A stretch of DNA of 12,490 bases from JAOUEE01 sp051011595 (GTDB taxonomy: Bacteria > Actinomycetota > Acidimicrobiia > Acidimicrobiales > SHLQ01). Positions 1 to 6,196 of this stretch are shown piece by piece. Below the pieces are notes generated by a model. That model was not told where the DNA came from. It worked only from the letters and a program-made list of their open reading frames with translations, and did not search any database. The translations under genes and the position numbers were made by a program. The DNA is taken from NCBI GenBank assembly GCA_051011595.1, contig JBPCTQ010000180.1:1-12490 (forward strand). Reading direction: 5' to 3'. Each line of letters starts with the position of its first letter. Positions within the stretch are counted from its first letter, which is position 1.

Positions 1-1019
1 TTGGTGGTGTCGCAGTCGGGGTGGGCGCAGGGTCCGTCGCGGACTTGGAGGGCGAGTTTTTGGTCGTTGGTGGCGGTGCGGGTGCGGCGGCCCATGTCGA
101 GCACGGTGCCGTCGGTGTCCATGACCACGGGGATGACACCGACTTGGGCGGCGAGTTTGCGGACTTCGGTGACGGGGATGGGGGTGCCGTCGACCAGTTC
201 GGAGAAGCCGAGGGTGTCGAGGTGGCCGAGTAGCCAGTTGATGGAGATGACCACCACCGGGGTCATGTGCGGCGGCGCCGACACCACGTCGCTGCTGGTG
301 TCGGGTGTGGTGGACAGGCGGGCCATTTCGACGAGGGCGTCGGCATAGAGCTGATGTCGACGTGACCGGGGAATGTGGGTCGGGGTGTCGGTTTGGGTTT
401 CGGCTCGCCAGAGCCGGTCGGCGTGGAACTCGATGGCTTTGGTCACCTCGGCGCCCCAGATGGGGTCGAGTTGGGCGAACAAGCCGATGAGGCCGTCGTC
501 GGTGTCGAAGATCTTGGCGGACCGGCCGCGGCGTTTGCGGGCCAGATCAGACTCACCGTCATCACCGGAGTGTTCACGCCGCCACCGGGCCAGCCCGGCG
601 CGCAACTGATCGGGGTTGGACTCCTTGGCCAGGTCGACCAGCTCGGCTTCGGCCGCTTCGACTTCGCGGGCCTGGCCCTCGTGGGCATCGGCCAGCAACG
701 ACGCATGTTCGAACGTGAGCTCACCGTTGGCCAACCCATCGGCCACCCGCGGCAACCGCTCCAACTCACGGGCCACCTTCGCTCGTTTCCGGGCCTCGCG
801 TTTCGACACCCCAGTGGCCTCGGCCAACACCGCATCAGGCGCGAACACCCCCGAACCGGTCGACGCCTTCAGCCGAGCCGCTTCGGCCAGGAACCGTGCC
901 TCCTGGGCATCAACGAACGACCGCAAACGACCACACGCCGCCAACCCCTCCGTCACGCCAGCCGTTCCCAACGACGCCGGGTCCGCTCGCACTGTCTCGA
1001 ACACACGTTCGATTTCCAT
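1..1019 (-). CDS. DUF222/HNH endonuclease-like protein (13E12 family), 3' end cut by window
   Basis: My translation of the minus strand from the ATG at 1019 stays open for 339 codons to the window edge. The N-terminal two thirds is a charged, helix-rich DUF222 region, including a basic stretch LARKRRGRSAKI at residues 159-170 and LDPIWGAEVTKAI at 184-196. Near the end, LDMGRRTRTAT (307-317) leads into RDGPCAHPDCDTT (327-339). This is where actinobacterial 13E12-type proteins begin their C-terminal HNH nuclease domain, and C331 and C336 would be the first zinc ligands. The catalytic HNH histidines lie beyond the edge and cannot be seen. The family is multicopy in many actinobacteria and its biological role is unsettled. 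The ATG sits 6 nt after a TAGGTT box, which supports this start. The gene lies 65 nt downstream of a same-strand zinc-ribbon gene. Family assignment is confident; nuclease activity is inference. Confidence 0.87.
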   Translation of the reverse strand, partial: MEIERVFETVRADPASLGTAGVTEGLAACGRLRSFVDAQEARFLAEAARLKASTGSGVFAPDAVLAEATGVSKREARKRAKVARELERLPRVADGLANGELTFEHASLLADAHEGQAREVEAAEAELVDLAKESNPDQLRAGLARWRREHSGDDGESDLARKRRGRSAKIFDTDDGLIGLFAQLDPIWGAEVTKAIEFHADRLWRAETQTDTPTHIPRSRRHQLYADALVEMARLSTTPDTSSDVVSAPPHMTPVVVISINWLLGHLDTLGFSELVDGTPIPVTEVRKLAAQVGVIPVVMDTDGTVLDMGRRTRTATNDQKLALQVRDGPCAHPDCDTT

Positions 1020-1025
1020 GACCCC

Positions 1026-1031
1026 AACCTA
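1026..1031 (-). promoter_or_regulatory. Putative -10 box of a leaderless promoter for the DUF222/HNH gene
   Basis: Read on the minus strand, TAGGTT fits TANNNT and is followed by the 6 nt GGGGTC and then the ATG at 1019. Transcription would therefore start on or next to the A of the ATG. No Shine-Dalgarno sequence is visible, and no convincing -35 element was found. The same geometry occurs at other starts in this window, which raises confidence above that of a single hexamer. Confidence 0.45.
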
Positions 1032-1084
1032 CCCACCCCCACCGACACTCTTCACACCCACCGGGCCGGCTCAGATCAGGTCGG

Positions 1085-1900
1085 TCAGATCAGTTTGATC
1101 AGCTCGTCACGGATGGCGTTGGCCAGGTCGGCGGCGTGGCCGTCCTCGAAATCGTCGAGGTCTTCTTCGTACAGGTCGCGCAGCCCGCCGACCAGCCCGG
1201 CCACCACCGACCATTGGGCCGAATCGAGACCGAACGGGGTCTTGATGCGGGTCAAGGTGAGCCCGTCGTCGGCGAAAGCCACCACCGCTTCGGCATCGTG
1301 GGGGTTTCGCCGCAGTTTGTCGGTCTGCACGAACACCCGGGTGAGCAGCTCGTTGGTACCCAGACCATCGAGCTCGATCCGCTCGTCGTCGTCGCCGCGG
1401 GCGATCTGATCGGTGACCTGCTCGATCAGCCGGTCGACCTCGTCCTCGTCGTCGGCGTGCACCACCAGATCGCCGTTGGCATCGAACTGATGGGGAACAC
1501 CGGCCAGACCGATGGCTTCGGCCAGTCGAGACTGATTGTCGGCCGACCAATCGGCCATCTCGTACACCGTGTGCGGCAACGTCGTGTCGAGGGTGGGCAA
1601 GGTGGCGTGCTCGACCTCCTCCACGATGCCGTCGACGGCCTCCTCGTCCTGCTCCAGCACCAGCAGCGACGCTCCCTGCCAGGCATGGGTGATGCGGCGC
1701 GATGTGAGCAGCTGATCGACCATACGCCGCGATTCGAAGGCCCACTCGTGCAACTCATAGGCCAGTTGATCGTCGCCGGCGGCCGACAGATCGTCGACCG
1801 ACACCGGCGGCTCGTCGACCAGACCGACTCCACATTCGATGCACTCGGTCACGTCGGCGACATAGGCGCTGCCGCACTGGAAGCACCAGCGTTGTTCCAT
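1085..1900 (-). CDS. Zinc-ribbon protein with duplicated ~50-residue module, function unknown
   Basis: This 271-residue acidic, soluble protein is not one I can name. It opens with a zinc ribbon, CxxC at C6/C9 and CxxC at C20/C23. Two similar modules follow, about residues 48-96 and 113-162. Each starts YE(L/M)xxW, has a central helix, then a short strand (SLLVLEQDEE at 78-87, DLVVHADDED at 144-153), and ends in VDxxIEE/QV. This is an internal duplication, and its strand-helix pattern suggests a small alpha/beta fold. The C-terminal part (about 180-271) has a hydrophobic helix around 231-243 that looks amphipathic rather than membrane-spanning, and an acidic stretch at 245-254. There are no signal peptide or enzyme motifs. 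The ATG at 1900 is 6 nt after a TAGGGT box and is transcribed divergently from glpX. It could be a regulatory or protein-binding adaptor, which is inference only. Confidence 0.82.
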   Translation of the reverse strand: MEQRWCFQCGSAYVADVTECIECGVGLVDEPPVSVDDLSAAGDDQLAYELHEWAFESRRMVDQLLTSRRITHAWQGASLLVLEQDEEAVDGIVEEVEHATLPTLDTTLPHTVYEMADWSADNQSRLAEAIGLAGVPHQFDANGDLVVHADDEDEVDRLIEQVTDQIARGDDDERIELDGLGTNELLTRVFVQTDKLRRNPHDAEAVVAFADDGLTLTRIKTPFGLDSAQWSVVAGLVGGLRDLYEEDLDDFEDGHAADLANAIRDELIKLI

Positions 1901-1906
1901 CCGACC

Positions 1907-1912
1907 ACCCTA
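1907..1912 (-). promoter_or_regulatory. Putative -10 box of a leaderless promoter for the zinc-ribbon gene
   Basis: On the minus strand TAGGGT is followed by the 6 nt GGTCGG and the ATG at 1900, matching the spacing of a leaderless transcript. The box is part of a perfect 10-bp palindrome, ACCCTAGGGT (1907-1916), so the same hexamer also reads TAGGGT on the plus strand at 1911-1916. That could be a bidirectional promoter core or an operator half-site. No clear -35 element is visible. Confidence 0.42.
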
Positions 1913-1959
1913 GGGTTCCGGTCGAGTCGGCTGGTGCGGACGCCTCCTCGATGGACCGA

Positions 1960-1965
1960 TACCCT
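1960..1965 (+). promoter_or_regulatory. Putative -10 box of a leaderless promoter for glpX
   Basis: TACCCT fits TANNNT and lies 7 nt before the glpX ATG at 1973, so transcription should begin at or next to the start codon. The GGGAG at 1967-1971 is only 1 nt from the ATG, too close to act as a Shine-Dalgarno sequence, which favours leaderless translation. A -35 element is not convincing. Confidence 0.42.
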
Positions 1966-1972
1966 CGGGAGA

Positions 1973-2968
1973 ATGACTGAAGCCAAAGGCCAAGAACCGG
2001 ACCGCAACCTGGCTCTCGAGCTTGTTCGCGTCACCGAAGCCGCCGCCATGGCCGCCTCCCGTTGGATGGGACGCGGCGACAAAGAGGGAGCCGACGGTGC
2101 TGCCGTCGACGCCATGCGGGTGGTGTTGTCGTCGGTCTCGATGGACGGCATCGTCGTCATCGGCGAAGGCGAGAAGGACGAAGCGCCGATGCTCTACAAC
2201 GGCGAGAACATCGGCAACGGCCAGCCTCCCATGACCGACATCGCCGTCGACCCCATCGACGGCACCACCCTCACCTCGCTGGGCCGGGGCAACGCCATTG
2301 CGGTCATCGCGGTGGCCGAACGGGGCAGCATGTTCAACCCCGGGCCGTGTGTGTACATGGAGAAGATCGCCGTGGGTCCCGAGGGAGTCGGCGTGGTCGA
2401 CATCAGCCGATCGCCGGCCGAGAACCTGGCGGCCCTCGCCGAAGCCAAGAACGAATCGGTGCGCGACCTCACTGCCGTGATCCTCGACCGCGACCGCCAC
2501 GAAGGCCTCATCGAAGAGGTGCGCCAGGCCGGGGCCCGTATCCGCCTCATCCCCGACGGCGACGTGGCCGGCGCCATCTCCACCGCCTATCCCGACTCGG
2601 GTGCCGACATCCTCTTCGGGATCGGCGGCACCCCCGAGGGAGTCATCAGCGCGGCGGCGCTCAAGTGTATGGGCGGCGAACACCAGGGTCGGCTGTGGCC
2701 CCGCAACGGGGCCGAACGCGCCGAGGCAATCGAGCTGGGCTACGACCTCGAAGAGACGCTCACCATCGACCGCCTGGTCGAGGGCGACAACTGCTTCTTC
2801 GCCGCCACCGGCATCACCGACGGCGACCTGCTAAAGGGTGTGCACTACGACGCCCATGGTGCCCACACCCAATCGCTGGTCATGCGATCGAAGAGCGGAA
2901 CCGTCCGTTTGGTGAACGCCAACCACCGCCTCGACAAGATCAGCGATTTCAGCCGCGTCAGTTACTGA
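1973..2968 (+). CDS. glpX: Fructose-1,6-bisphosphatase class II (GlpX)
   Basis: This 331-residue cytoplasmic enzyme should hydrolyse fructose-1,6-bisphosphate to fructose-6-phosphate and phosphate in gluconeogenesis. GlpX is the usual bisphosphatase of actinobacteria, and the length is normal for the family. The metal and catalytic landmarks are present: GRGDKEGAD (34-42, with the metal-ligand Asp), VIGEGEKDEAPML (62-74), the VDPIDGTT lithium-sensitive phosphatase signature (92-99) and GGTPEGV (218-224, with the conserved Glu). The reading frame is open far upstream, but homology begins only here. The ATG at 1973 follows a TANNNT box by 7 nt, so I chose it over earlier in-frame starts that overlap the divergent gene. 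The membrane sulfatase-like gene follows within about 40-110 nt, depending on its true start. No residue looks missing, and I am confident of the function. Confidence 0.96.
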   Translation: MTEAKGQEPDRNLALELVRVTEAAAMAASRWMGRGDKEGADGAAVDAMRVVLSSVSMDGIVVIGEGEKDEAPMLYNGENIGNGQPPMTDIAVDPIDGTTLTSLGRGNAIAVIAVAERGSMFNPGPCVYMEKIAVGPEGVGVVDISRSPAENLAALAEAKNESVRDLTAVILDRDRHEGLIEEVRQAGARIRLIPDGDVAGAISTAYPDSGADILFGIGGTPEGVISAAALKCMGGEHQGRLWPRNGAERAEAIELGYDLEETLTIDRLVEGDNCFFAATGITDGDLLKGVHYDAHGAHTQSLVMRSKSGTVRLVNANHRLDKISDFSRVSY

Positions 2969-2997
2969 GCTGACCCCGTTGGTCTGACCGCCGTCGC

Positions 2998-3003
2998 TAG
3001 GCT
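2998..3003 (+). promoter_or_regulatory. Putative -10 box before the sulfatase-like gene
   Basis: TAGGCT lies 29 nt after the glpX stop and fits TANNNT. Six nt downstream, where other genes in this window have their ATG, the sequence is ATC (3010-3012), preceded by CTG (3007-3009). The TAG of the box is also the in-frame stop that closes the sulfatase frame upstream. TTGGTC at 2979-2984 resembles a -35 element, but the 13-nt spacer is too short. The identical hexamer precedes the methyltransferase gene on the other strand. Confidence 0.33.
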
Positions 3004-3006
3004 CAC

Positions 3007-3078
3007 CTGATCGCGGAACCCACCCCTGTCCCCGAGCGCGCCTGGGCTCGCCTGCTGACGCTCTTCGGCCTGGCCGGC
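3007..3078 (+). other. Probable N-terminal extension of the sulfatase-like gene, non-canonical start
   Basis: These 24 codons continue the sulfatase frame upstream of ATG 3079 and contain no ATG, GTG or TTG. From 3010 they read IAEPTPVPERAWARL and then LTLFGLAG, which joins MAVAQPLLSVFG to form one membrane helix. Starting at 3079 would cut that helix in half. The candidate initiators are CTG at 3007 and ATC at 3010; ATC has the 6-nt spacing from the TAGGCT box. From memory, actinobacterial relatives carry this helix near their N-terminus. The extension is likely, but the exact start is not established. Confidence 0.5.
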
Positions 3079-5238
3079 ATGGCCGTGGCCCAGCCCCTGC
3101 TGTCGGTGTTCGGCGACAACCCCGAGTTCTTCGTGTTCGTCAACGCACGCCGGGTGGACACCATCGTGTTCGCCGTGTTGGTGATCGTCGTCCCACCCCT
3201 GGTGATCTTCGCGGTCGAGGCTGCGGCCCGGTTGATAGGTCCGCAGTGGCCTGGCCGGGTGCACGTGATGATGGTGGCGCTGCTGGTGTACCTGTTCGTG
3301 GTGCAGCTCATCTCCAACCCCTCGCCGGCAGTGGTGGCCGTGGTGGCGGCGGCCGCCGTGGGCGGTGGCGCTGCTTGGCTGTATCACCGGTTCGGCGGCT
3401 TTCGGACCTGGACCCGAATCCTCGCCGTCGTGCCCCTCATCGCCGGGGCCAGCTTCTTGTTCTGGTCGCCGACCGGCGAGCTCTTCACCGCCGGCGCCAC
3501 GGCACCGATCGAAGCCGAAGAAGTGCTGCTGGTCGAGGAGTCCGAAGTCCCGCCGGTGATCCTGCTGGTATTCGACGAGTTCCCCACCAGGGTTCTGCTG
3601 GGCGACGACGGGGAGATCGACGCCAGCCGGTATCCGAACTTCGCCCGGCTGGCCGAAGACTCCACCTGGTACCGCAGCCACTCCACCGTGTCGCCCCGAA
3701 CCGACTACGCGGTTCCGGCCATCCTCACCAGCACGGAACCACGTCCGGTCGATCCGCTGTTCACCGAACACCCCGACAACATGTTCCGCCTCTTCGGCGA
3801 GACGCACCACCTCACCGTGTCCGAGTCGCTCACCGCCCTCTGCCCGCCCAGCCAGTGCGGCTACGCCCCCATCCCGCCACCCGCTGCCGCCGTCGATTCG
3901 GCGCCCGAGCAAGCCGAGCCCACCGACCAGCCGACGGCCGGCTTCGATGCCGACCCGCTGTATGACCGGCTCCGCGATGTGTTCCTCGACCGGGTGATCC
4001 CCGGTCGGGACGCCTCGGGCAGCCAGGCCGACTTCGAGGAGACCTTCGTGGGGCCCGAGGCCACCACGACCACCACGGTCGTACCCTCGACGTCTTCCAC
4101 CAATTCACTCCCCGACCCCGACGCCGACGACAACATCGCGGTGGAGGACTTCTGGATCCGGGTCCGGACGGCACCCGGCGGCCAGCCCGAGCGTTACCAG
4201 GACATGCTCGACACGATCGTCCCCACCGACGAGCCCACACTGTGGTTCCTGCACCTGCTCCTCCCCCACTTCCCGTGGCGGTTCCATCCCGAGGGTTCCG
4301 AGTACGGCGTCCCGGAGGGGCTCGGCGAGCTCGACCGCGATCGCACCAACCTGTGGGTCAACGAGGTCAACCGGGCTCGTCTCGACCTCCAGACCCAGTA
4401 CCTCGATCTGTTGTTGGGGGAGATGCTCGGCCGTTTCGACGACGTCGGTGTGTACGACGATGCGGTGGTGGCGGTGGTGGCCGATCACGGCGAGTCGTTC
4501 GAGCTCGACGTGCTGGGCCGCGACTTCGAGAACGGGCGACCCAGCGACGTGCTCTATGCCCCACTCTTCATGAAGGTTCCGGGCCAGGCCGGGGGTGTGG
4601 TCAGCGACGCCAACGTGTCGGTGTTCGACGTGTTGCCGACGATCGCGGCGGCGAGCGGCCTGCGGGTGCCCTGGGACACCGTCGGGGCCGATCTCACCGC
4701 CGGCGACCCGACCGAACGAGATGGCACCAAGACCGTCTGGCGGTACGAAGGCGAATTCGAACCCCTGCCGACCGGGGTGTTCGAGTACGAACAGGCCGAA
4801 CTCGATGCCGAGATGTTGCGCGATCCCCTGCCCCCGCCTCTGGCGCCTGATGGCGACCCTCTCGACGTGTTGTATGCGTCCCTGGGGCCGTCGGCCGAAC
4901 TGCGGGGTCAGTCGTTCTCGGAGCTGGCGGCGAGTCCCGCCGGGGGCGTCGCCACGGTCGACAACCTCGCCCTGCTCCAGTCACCGACGAGCGACGAGGT
5001 GCCGTTGGGAGTCGTCTCGGGCACGGTCGGTGCCGATTCGCCGACCGACGATGCCATCGTGGTGCTCGCCGTCGACGACCGCATCGTGGCCTTGTCTCCC
5101 GTCATCGACTTCCAGGGGCGCGCCGGATCGTTCGTAGCCGTGCTCCCGTCCGACACCATCACCCCGGGCGGCACCCACCAGGTGCAGGTCGGATGGTGGA
5201 CCGAGGCGGCTGGGCTGGTGGCCCTGGACGTGCAGTAG
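3079..5238 (+). CDS. Membrane-anchored sulfatase/alkaline-phosphatase-superfamily protein
   Basis: Numbering is from the ATG at 3079, the first canonical start, giving 719 residues. Hydrophobic helices at about 27-47, 62-78, 83-101 and 112-129 form an N-terminal membrane anchor. A sulfatase-like domain follows: ILLVFDEFPT (161-170, metal-binding Asp), the SPRTDYAVPAILT segment (205-217) with T208 as probable nucleophile, LHLLLPHFPW (391-400) and VVADHGESFE (466-475, metal-binding Asp-His). Residues 261-355 are a Pro/Asp/Thr-rich insert, probably disordered. There is no classical CxPxR sulfatase motif, so a phospho- or phosphoglycerol-transferase-like role on lipids or cell-wall polymers is as likely as sulfate hydrolysis. 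The true start is probably upstream, because the frame is open from 3001 and codons from 3049 encode the first half of another membrane helix that runs on through this ATG. No Shine-Dalgarno sequence precedes 3079. The substrate is unknown. Confidence 0.85.
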   Translation: MAVAQPLLSVFGDNPEFFVFVNARRVDTIVFAVLVIVVPPLVIFAVEAAARLIGPQWPGRVHVMMVALLVYLFVVQLISNPSPAVVAVVAAAAVGGGAAWLYHRFGGFRTWTRILAVVPLIAGASFLFWSPTGELFTAGATAPIEAEEVLLVEESEVPPVILLVFDEFPTRVLLGDDGEIDASRYPNFARLAEDSTWYRSHSTVSPRTDYAVPAILTSTEPRPVDPLFTEHPDNMFRLFGETHHLTVSESLTALCPPSQCGYAPIPPPAAAVDSAPEQAEPTDQPTAGFDADPLYDRLRDVFLDRVIPGRDASGSQADFEETFVGPEATTTTTVVPSTSSTNSLPDPDADDNIAVEDFWIRVRTAPGGQPERYQDMLDTIVPTDEPTLWFLHLLLPHFPWRFHPEGSEYGVPEGLGELDRDRTNLWVNEVNRARLDLQTQYLDLLLGEMLGRFDDVGVYDDAVVAVVADHGESFELDVLGRDFENGRPSDVLYAPLFMKVPGQAGGVVSDANVSVFDVLPTIAAASGLRVPWDTVGADLTAGDPTERDGTKTVWRYEGEFEPLPTGVFEYEQAELDAEMLRDPLPPPLAPDGDPLDVLYASLGPSAELRGQSFSELAASPAGGVATVDNLALLQSPTSDEVPLGVVSGTVGADSPTDDAIVVLAVDDRIVALSPVIDFQGRAGSFVAVLPSDTITPGGTHQVQVGWWTEAAGLVALDVQ

Positions 5239-5247
5239 AACAGGTCC

Positions 5248-6051
5248 ATGCCCATCGACGACTACCGCGTCCGCCCCGACCATCCGGTCGATCTGTCCCA
5301 GTGGCTGACCGACGACGACGGTGGGCTCGACAAGGACGAAGGCAAGGCCCTCTTCGGGGACCTCAACGAACGGTTGGAGGTGCTCCAGGAGGAGCTGTAC
5401 GCCAACGGCGATCATCGGCTCCTCATCGTGTTGCAGGCCACCGACACCGGTGGCAAGGACGGCACCATCCGCCGGGTCACCGATGGCCTCAACCCGCAGG
5501 GCGTGAAGGTGGCCAGCTTCAAGAAACCCACCGGACCCGAGCTGGCCCACGACTACCTGTGGCGGGTGCACCCCCACACGCCGGGTGACGGTGAGATCGC
5601 CATCTTCAACCGCTCGCACTACGAAGACGTACTGGTGGTGCGGGTGCACGGGTTGGTGCCCGAGGATCGCTGGTCGCGCCGGTACGACCACATCCGTGCC
5701 TTCGAGCAGATGCTGGCCGACGAAGGCACGACCATCGTCAAACTGTTCCTGCACATCTCCAAGGACGAACAGGCCGAACGGCTACAGGCCCGCCTCGACG
5801 ACCCCACCAAACACTGGAAGTTCTCGCTCGGCGATCTGGCCGAACGCGAGAAGTGGGACGACTACCAGGAGGCGTTCCGGGTGATGCTCGAACGGACCAG
5901 CACCGCCGATGCCCCGTGGTACGTGGTGCCCGCCGATCGCAAGTGGTACCGCGACCTGGTGGTGGCCCAGATCCTGGTCGACACCCTCGACCGGCTCGAG
6001 CTCACCTACCCCGAGAGCGACGACGATCTCGACGGTGTGGTCATCACCTAG
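5248..6051 (+). CDS. PPK2-family polyphosphate:nucleotide phosphotransferase
   Basis: This 267-residue single-domain cytoplasmic enzyme should transfer phosphate between polyphosphate and nucleoside mono- or diphosphates. The P-loop region is ATDTGGKDG (64-72). It is followed by LNPQGVKVASFKKPT (81-95), ELAHDYLWR (98-106), IFNRSHYEDVLVVRVH (119-134, the Walker B-like stretch) and a lid region with the basic residues RWSRRY (141-146). KHWKFSLGDLAER (188-200) and WYVVPADRKWYRD (224-236) are also typical of PPK2 proteins. The N-terminal YRV...VDL segment fits the short PPK2 subgroup that includes the AMP/ADP-phosphorylating enzymes, but nucleotide preference cannot be fixed by eye. The ATG lies 9 nt after the sulfatase stop with only a weak AGG ahead of it, so the two genes are probably co-transcribed and translationally coupled. 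Confidence 0.94.
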   Translation: MPIDDYRVRPDHPVDLSQWLTDDDGGLDKDEGKALFGDLNERLEVLQEELYANGDHRLLIVLQATDTGGKDGTIRRVTDGLNPQGVKVASFKKPTGPELAHDYLWRVHPHTPGDGEIAIFNRSHYEDVLVVRVHGLVPEDRWSRRYDHIRAFEQMLADEGTTIVKLFLHISKDEQAERLQARLDDPTKHWKFSLGDLAEREKWDDYQEAFRVMLERTSTADAPWYVVPADRKWYRDLVVAQILVDTLDRLELTYPESDDDLDGVVIT

Positions 6052-6125
6052 GACTCGCGCGGACAGGTGGACGGCTTCGGGTCATGCACCAGGATCACTC
6101 CGCTCTTGTTCGCTGCGCTCACGGG

Positions 6126-6148
6126 CCGCTCGGGCCACGGCCGAGCGG
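6126..6148. terminator. GC-rich hairpin between convergent genes, possible bidirectional terminator
   Basis: CCGCTCGG (6126-6133) and CCGAGCGG (6141-6148) form a perfect 8-bp stem with a 7-nt loop. It lies in the 145-bp gap where the PPK2 gene (plus) and the methyltransferase gene (minus) converge. Neither side has a T-tract, so this would be an atypical intrinsic terminator of the kind proposed for high-GC bacteria. I see nothing else in this gap. Confidence 0.35.
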
Positions 6149-6196
6149 GCACCATCAGCGGCCAACGAACACGCGGCGTCGGATCCGCTCGGCCTC

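Noticed and set aside
375..1409. 344-codon open frame on the plus strand
   Set aside because: It runs antisense across the DUF222/HNH gene, the gap and the zinc-ribbon gene, and has no domain. The minus-strand frames carry the family motifs and promoter-like starts.
1136..1972. Upstream extension of the glpX frame to 1136
   Set aside because: The frame is open by chance through the divergent zinc-ribbon gene. GlpX homology and normal length begin at 1973.
2969..2997. Terminator between glpX and the sulfatase-like gene
   Set aside because: Only a 4-bp GACC/GGTC pairing is present, so no terminator is supported and read-through is possible.
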